From positions 1-10,660 of the forward strand of contig JAOAFH010000066.1 of NCBI GenBank assembly GCA_026416355.1: a DNA stretch of 10,660 nucleotides, read 5' to 3'. This stretch comes from Clostridiales bacterium (lineage in GTDB: Bacteria; Bacillota; Clostridia; Clostridiales; Caloramatoraceae). Under the pieces are notes generated by a model, which did not search any database, had not been told where the DNA came from, and saw only the letters and a program-made list of their open reading frames with translations. Position numbers and translations under genes: made by a program. Positions 6,491-10,660 of this stretch are shown piece by piece (within the stretch, counting starts at the first letter, position 1; each line of letters opens with the position of its first letter).

Positions 6491-8848
6491 TCATTTACCC
6501 ATAAAAAGGGTTTTAAGTTTATACTTAAATGTCATTCTTTCATTTATCTTATTTAATATTATACTCCATTTTACAGGAATACTTAAATTTAAATTTTTAA
6601 AAGTAGCCTTTATTTTCTCGTCAAAATAAGGTATGTTTTCTTTTTTAAGTGATGTTATCTCAGTTATAATTGCCTCTTCAATTTCTGAATTTTTATCCTC
6701 CCTTTGAAGAAGCCTAAATTTAGGTTCAATGTAATATAGGTAAAACACTATAAAGCTTGATAGGATATCTTTATAGTTTGGTTGGTGCCTATTTGCCTTA
6801 ATGAACTCAAAATATGTCAAAACATCCTCTTCTTCATAAAACATATCAAATATGCTTTTATGGTACTCAAAATTAATTAGATATTTTATAACTTTATAAA
6901 GTATTATTGCCCTGTGTTTGATGCTTGTTTCTATTTTATATTCCCTCATGATATATTTAATATCATCAAGTAGCAATTCAAAATTATCTCCACTAAAATC
7001 ATCTAAAATATATATTACATCTAAAAAGGACATATCTATATTTGTTTTTATTTCTTTCTTTGCTTTAATTTCTTTAACCTTTTCAATTAAATCCTTGTGC
7101 TCTACATAATTTTCTAATGTTATTCCAAGTTCAAATGTTTCAATTATTACTGATGCGGCATTTAAGTTTAGTATATATATTGAATTTATAACATAGTCAT
7201 TAAGTAGCTTTTTTGATTCTTCAAATCTCTCTTGTTTATCTAGTGATTTAAAATATTCAATAACTATATTATCAAGATATTCTTTTGAATATTCCTCAAA
7301 ATATTCCAATATATTTTGTCTATATTCACCAAAGTATTTTATTTTGTCCTCAGCTTCATCTAATCCCTTTAGATATACTTCTTGCGCAAGTTTATATATT
7401 TTTTTATCTAATATTTTTTTATATATTTTTCTTTTTATATCATCTTCATTGTCTTTGTATTTTATATATATATCATTTAAAATCGTCCTTGATCCTAGTA
7501 TTTCAAACGCTTCTAATACAAAATCTAAATAAAAGTCTAAATCTAGTTCAACTACATTTAAAATATTTCCCAATATTTCTTCACATATACCCTTTATAAA
7601 GGTTTCTTTAAATCCATCAAATTTATTAAGCTTTTCAAAAGAAAAGCCTGACACGATTGCGCTTTTTATTGAAATATATAAATTTAATTTATATGCTTCA
7701 TGAGTATCTATAAAATCTTCAATAAATTTAAACCATGTCTTGTCTAAGACATAAGTATAGAAATATGGTTTTTCTTTGTTTTGTTCTGAAACTTTATCAT
7801 AAAGTTCAATAAGCTTGTCTAATCTATGTTCGTTTTTTAATATATTAAACAAACTTCTATAAAAGATGTTTACTATCTTATCATATACTCCCTTTTTATG
7901 CTCAACTTCTTTAAATAAAAAAGAATATAAATCATCTGCGATATCTAGTGTAATTTTGTCTGTTAAATAATCAAATGCATTTATATATGTTTCAATAAAT
8001 GCCTGTCTTTCCTCTTCTTTTATATATTTTGTCATAAAGGCTATTGAAGATTTTATTTGGTTTAAGTCAGTTAACATGTTAGGAATATTAAGAAGTATAA
8101 AAAGGCTGTAGCTACCATTTAGCTCTTCATCTAAATTGCTATATTTAAAATATCCCATGAAATTCATAAAGGACTTATATATTTGTTTAGAAGTATATAT
8201 TCCTGTATCTATAAACCTTGTATATTGATTGGCAGATGAAATTGCTGGTTTAAAGTTTCTTATAAAATCAAATATATATGCACCTTGTATTTGAACATCT
8301 GTATCTAAAACAAATAACCTAACTTCTCCTTTAAAATATGGATTTGTGGTAAAAGTAATGTTTTTAGAAACATTTTTGGGGAAACAATAAAAAATTGAAT
8401 TTATCCACTCAAAAATATTTATATTTTTATCAACTATTAATATTTTTGAATCCTTCTTCATTAAGATGCTTACAATATCCTTTATACTTCTATCCTGCCT
8501 TTTTTTTAAAAATTCATCACCATCATGTATTGTTTTCATATTTTCTATTGTTGTTGGCAATAAATCAATGTCTTCAAGTGAATTTATGAATATATTTTGG
8601 TGAATATATTCATGTGGTGATAATTCTAATTTATCTAAAATCACTGCATGAAATATATTTTCATCCTGGTAAAACGATTTGACAAATGCATATCTATTTG
8701 AATTTAACTTAATATATGTATATGTTTCTGATATGTTAATGTTTTCATAATCAAAAAAGCTTTTAAGCTCATTTAGCTCTTCTTTGCTTATTTCATCTGA
8801 ACTATATATATATCCCTTGTTTTTCGTGTATATTGCATGTTGCAGCAT
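6491..8848 (-). CDS. Large helical protein of unknown function, GAP1-N2-like N-terminus
   Basis: A 785-residue acidic/lysine-rich protein with no signal peptide or membrane segment; it is probably cytoplasmic. The first 200 residues recall the N-terminal domain of GTPase-associated protein 1 (GAP1-N2). There is an opening QHAIYTKNKGYIYSSDEIS (3-21), then ENIFHAVILD (63-72) with a buried His, then CFPKNVSKNITFTTNPY (155-171), resembling the family's LP...sFtTY segment. From about 200 on it is helix after helix, rich in Y, F, I and K, like a TPR/HEAT-type scaffold. I see no nucleotide-binding or catalytic motif. The GAP1 match is from memory of motif style and is moderate. GAP1-type proteins are known beside TRAFAC GTPases in predicted conflict or signalling systems, but no GTPase is in this window. 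The ATG at 8848 follows GGGGG (8856-8860), 7 nt upstream. The stop TGA (6491-6493) overlaps the cinA ribosome-binding site. Confidence 0.85.
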   Translation of the reverse strand: MLQHAIYTKNKGYIYSSDEISKEELNELKSFFDYENINISETYTYIKLNSNRYAFVKSFYQDENIFHAVILDKLELSPHEYIHQNIFINSLEDIDLLPTTIENMKTIHDGDEFLKKRQDRSIKDIVSILMKKDSKILIVDKNINIFEWINSIFYCFPKNVSKNITFTTNPYFKGEVRLFVLDTDVQIQGAYIFDFIRNFKPAISSANQYTRFIDTGIYTSKQIYKSFMNFMGYFKYSNLDEELNGSYSLFILLNIPNMLTDLNQIKSSIAFMTKYIKEEERQAFIETYINAFDYLTDKITLDIADDLYSFLFKEVEHKKGVYDKIVNIFYRSLFNILKNEHRLDKLIELYDKVSEQNKEKPYFYTYVLDKTWFKFIEDFIDTHEAYKLNLYISIKSAIVSGFSFEKLNKFDGFKETFIKGICEEILGNILNVVELDLDFYLDFVLEAFEILGSRTILNDIYIKYKDNEDDIKRKIYKKILDKKIYKLAQEVYLKGLDEAEDKIKYFGEYRQNILEYFEEYSKEYLDNIVIEYFKSLDKQERFEESKKLLNDYVINSIYILNLNAASVIIETFELGITLENYVEHKDLIEKVKEIKAKKEIKTNIDMSFLDVIYILDDFSGDNFELLLDDIKYIMREYKIETSIKHRAIILYKVIKYLINFEYHKSIFDMFYEEEDVLTYFEFIKANRHQPNYKDILSSFIVFYLYYIEPKFRLLQREDKNSEIEEAIITEITSLKKENIPYFDEKIKATFKNLNLSIPVKWSIILNKINERMTFKYKLKTLFMGK

Positions 8849-8937
8849 ATAAATTCCCCCAAATTATTTTATTAATATTAATATACTACAAAAATGATAA
8901 TCTAGAAAAGATATTTTGTATGATATGTTATATGTGA

Positions 8938-8968
8938 TAAGGATGCCACTAATTAAGCAGCATCCTTA
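8938..8968 (-). terminator. Hairpin overlapping the brnQ stop codon
   Basis: TAAGGATGC (8938-8946) pairs with GCATCCTTA (8960-8968), a 9-bp stem with a 13-nt loop that contains the brnQ stop (8953-8955). No U-tract follows on the minus strand. It is the only terminator candidate for brnQ, and it precedes the 785-residue gene by about 90 nt. No clear sigma-A promoter for that gene was found in 8849-8937, so read-through from brnQ is possible. Confidence 0.45.
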
Positions 8969-10257
8969 GTATCTATATCTATTTTGTTATTTGTTGTAAT
9001 TACCGAAGCTATTGAAAAACCAAGTATTGCTGGTAATAACCATGCAAAACCTGCCTTTGCAAATGGAAGTCTTGATAAAATATTTTGTATTGTGCTTAAG
9101 TTTACTCCTGCTGAATTTAGCCCATCTACTAAACTTATTAAAAGTGTCACATACACCGCACCTTTATATGCATTTTTATTCTTAATGAAGTCATCAAATA
9201 TATTTAATGCAATTAAAACAATAACAACTGGATATACTGTTACAAGTAGTGGAACAGCAATTTTAACTATCATCTCTACTCCAAAGTTTGAAACTACTGC
9301 ACTAAATACTGTAACTAATATTACAACTGCTTTATAACTAATCTTGTTGTTAGTTAGCTTTGAGAAAAACTCTCCTGCTGTTGCAGTTAGTCCTACTGAT
9401 GTAGTAAGACAAGCAAATGCTACTGCAAGTCCTAGTGCAATCTTTCCAAAGCTACCTAATAGTTGTTCTGTTATATTAATAGTTAAAATTGTTTTTGCAA
9501 TATCTGTAGAGTACACTGCTGATGCAGTAGCACCTAAATACATAAGACCACCATATACTAATAAAAGACCTGATGCTGCAATTAATGCAGAAAAAACAGT
9601 TAATTTTATTTGTTCTTTTTTATTTTTATATCCTTTGGCCACAACACTTCCTATAACTATTCCTGCAAAAACTGTTGATGCTAAAGCATCCATAGTTTGA
9701 TATCCTTCAGAAAATGCCCTTGAGAAAGGATTTTCAATTGCTGTAGACTGCATTTCTCCAATTGGTGAAATTATTCCTTTTGCTATTATTATAGTAAGCA
9801 TTAATAACAAAATGGGAGTTAATATTTTACCTATTTTATCTATAACAGAAGAAGGATTTATCACAAAGTATAGATTAATTGCAAAGAAAACCGTTGTAGC
9901 TAGTATTGGGCTTACATTTGGGAAAAGTGGTTTTACTCCCATTTCATATGTAGTAGCTCCGGTTCTTGGAATTGCAAGAAGTGGTCCTATTGCTAACATT
10001 ATTACAACACCTAATATTTTACTAAATTTAGTTCCAACCTTTGATGCAAACTTTTCAAATTCTCCATCGTTTTTTGCCATAACTATTATTCCAACAAGTG
10101 GTAGTCCAATTCCTGTTAGCAAAAATCCTATTAGTGAAACAAACCACTTATCTCCTGATAATAGTCCAATATATGGCGGAAATATCAAGTTCCCTGCCCC
10201 AAAGAACATTGCAAATAATGCAAGTCCAATTACTAAGATGTCGTTAAATTTTTTCAT
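8953..10257 (-). CDS. brnQ: BrnQ, branched-chain amino acid:cation symporter
   Basis: A 434-residue inner-membrane carrier of the LIVCS family, importing leucine, isoleucine and valine with Na+ or H+. The N-terminus carries the family signature MFFGAGNLIFPP (17-28), and GPLLAIPRTGATTYE (91-105) is the second conserved stretch. About 12 hydrophobic segments are spread along the chain, with short polar loops such as KNKKEQ in the middle. Length is typical. The ATG at 10257 follows GGGAGGT (10265-10271). The gene has its own promoter (10321-10349), a short leader and an upstream palindrome, so it is a stand-alone regulated unit. BrnQ genes in Firmicutes are often controlled by CodY or Lrp-type proteins; a weak CodY-like box is present. 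No T-box features (long leader, AGGGTGG-type motif) are visible. Confidence 0.95.
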   Translation of the reverse strand: MKKFNDILVIGLALFAMFFGAGNLIFPPYIGLLSGDKWFVSLIGFLLTGIGLPLVGIIVMAKNDGEFEKFASKVGTKFSKILGVVIMLAIGPLLAIPRTGATTYEMGVKPLFPNVSPILATTVFFAINLYFVINPSSVIDKIGKILTPILLLMLTIIIAKGIISPIGEMQSTAIENPFSRAFSEGYQTMDALASTVFAGIVIGSVVAKGYKNKKEQIKLTVFSALIAASGLLLVYGGLMYLGATASAVYSTDIAKTILTINITEQLLGSFGKIALGLAVAFACLTTSVGLTATAGEFFSKLTNNKISYKAVVILVTVFSAVVSNFGVEMIVKIAVPLLVTVYPVVIVLIALNIFDDFIKNKNAYKGAVYVTLLISLVDGLNSAGVNLSTIQNILSRLPFAKAGFAWLLPAILGFSIASVITTNNKIDIDTKDAA

Positions 10258-10283
10258 TGGTGTTACCTCCCTAGGTTGAATAA

Positions 10284-10298
10284 AATTTTGTCGAAATT
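10284..10298. promoter_or_regulatory. CodY-like box in the brnQ leader (weak)
   Basis: AATTTTGTCGAAATT matches the CodY consensus AATTTTCWGAAAATT at 12 of 15 positions on either strand. It lies just downstream of the predicted brnQ start, where binding could block elongation. Three mismatches are common in real CodY sites, but also easily met by chance in such AT-rich DNA. Confidence 0.35.
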
Positions 10299-10320
10299 TG
10301 ATAAAAAAGTTGCAATTTTA

Positions 10321-10349
10321 ATTATATTAATAATTCGAAACAATTTCAA
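10321..10349 (-). promoter_or_regulatory. Sigma-A promoter of brnQ
   Basis: On the minus strand TTGAAA (10344-10349), 17 nt, then TATAAT (10321-10326). The -10 is perfect, the -35 has 4 of 6, and the spacing is optimal. The start is expected near 10314, about 57 nt before the ATG. Confidence 0.8.
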
Positions 10350-10352
10350 CAA

Positions 10353-10370
10353 TAAAATAGTACTATTTTA
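10353..10370. promoter_or_regulatory. 18-bp perfect palindrome upstream of brnQ
   Basis: TAAAATAGTACTATTTTA is identical to its reverse complement and ends 3 nt upstream of the brnQ -35 box. There is no loop, so a dimer-binding operator is more likely than an RNA hairpin. The binding protein is unknown. Confidence 0.5.
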
Positions 10371-10451
10371 GGCATTTATTTAATGTAATCGTTGGTATTT
10401 CTCAATTTTATATATTAAAAATTGTTAAGAACTAATTTACTTTTTAATTAG

Positions 10452-10483
10452 ATAAAACCTGGTAAATATGGGTTTTATTTTTT
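10452..10483 (+). terminator. Intrinsic terminator on the plus strand with no gene before it
   Basis: ATAAAACC (10452-10459) pairs with GGTTTTAT (10471-10478), and six T residues run from 10478 to 10483. It lies about 60 nt upstream of a plus-strand gene. No plus-strand ORF precedes it back to brnQ, which is on the other strand. Two AT-only stems lie just before it (10403-10409 with 10418-10424; 10432-10437 with 10446-10451). Confidence 0.6.
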
Positions 10484-10542
10484 AAATTCAATTGTAATAT
10501 TAAATACCTAGTAGTACAAATACTATTATTGAGGTGATTAAA

Positions 10543-10660
10543 ATGGGTTTTTATAAAGAAGATGAAAGATATTATGACGAAGAAACTTATAAAAATTACT
10601 TAGAAAAGAGAGAACAGTTTTTTAATAAAACTAAGGAAACCCTAAGAAATTTGTTTAAAA
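10543..10660 (+). CDS. Unknown protein, N-terminal fragment (runs off the right edge)
   Basis: An open frame of 39 codons starts at ATG 10543 and continues past the window. GAGGTGAT at 10531-10538, a strong Shine-Dalgarno, sits 4 nt upstream. The visible part is highly charged and aromatic: MGFYKEDERYYDEET, then lysine- and glutamate-rich sequence, with no signal peptide or recognisable motif. It may be a small soluble clostridial protein. A weak promoter, TTGTAA (10492-10497) with 17 nt to TACAAA (10515-10520), is possible; transcription starting there would avoid the upstream terminator. I do not recognise the family. Confidence 0.75.
   Translation, partial: MGFYKEDERYYDEETYKNYLEKREQFFNKTKETLRNLFK

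Noticed and set aside
7285..7599. Open frame of 104 codons on the plus strand inside the 785-residue gene
   Set aside because: Low-complexity, Phe/Leu/Ile-rich antisense shadow with no ribosome-binding site.
9344..10279. Plus-strand open frames of 118 and 155 codons antisense to brnQ
   Set aside because: They mirror the codon pattern of a membrane protein gene; no family resemblance and no ribosome-binding site.
10258..10320. T-box riboswitch in front of brnQ
   Set aside because: The leader is only about 57 nt and lacks a T-box sequence, specifier stem or terminator.
1..10660. CRISPR array, insertion sequence, tRNA or phage gene
   Set aside because: No regularly spaced repeats, transposase or integrase motifs, or cloverleaf sequences were seen on either strand.

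Overview
The window is AT-rich, low-GC Firmicute DNA. Strong Shine-Dalgarno sites (GGAGG, AGGTGAT), a flagellin gene, a sigma-54 regulator of AcoR type, an aldehyde:ferredoxin oxidoreductase (AOR) and a CinA/PncC protein together point to an anaerobic, motile member of Clostridia. A Caloramator/Clostridium-like host is a guess from style and cannot be settled here. I see no insertion sequence, phage gene, tRNA, rRNA or CRISPR array.

Layout. Positions 1-118 (minus) hold the start of a flagellin gene, preceded by a leader of about 200 nt and a sigma-D (sigma-28)-like promoter. Positions 454-2495 (minus) are a two-gene unit: an AOR and a MoaD/ThiS-like sulfur carrier ending in Gly-Gly-Gly, closed by a 15-bp hairpin. 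Its promoter region (2518-2661) has a near-perfect -24/-12 sigma-54 promoter and three copies of a TGTTC-centred partial dyad. Directly upstream, 2662-4521 (minus) encodes a GAF-PAS-AAA+-Fis sigma-54 activator. Promoter, sites and activator form a coherent switch, probably tuning tungsten-dependent aldehyde/carboxylate chemistry to a small-molecule signal.

Positions 4622-5062 (plus) encode a YaiI/YqxD (DUF188) protein, divergent from the activator. A nested inverted repeat of about 115 nt fills the gap to the next, convergent operon. That operon (5236-8848, minus) has a 785-residue mostly helical protein, whose N-terminus resembles the GTPase-associated GAP1-N2 type, translationally coupled to cinA. 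This is the least understood gene in the window.

Positions 8953-10257 (minus) encode a BrnQ branched-chain amino acid carrier with a good sigma-A promoter, an 18-bp perfect palindrome just upstream of it and a weak CodY-like site in the leader. Between brnQ and a truncated unknown gene on the plus strand (10543-10660) sits an intrinsic terminator with no gene in front of it, suggesting an attenuated leader or a small RNA.

No wholly new system is evident. The most informative parts are regulatory: the AOR sigma-54 unit, predicted stem-loops at the very 5' ends of the aor and flagellin transcripts, the nested repeat, and the orphan terminator.
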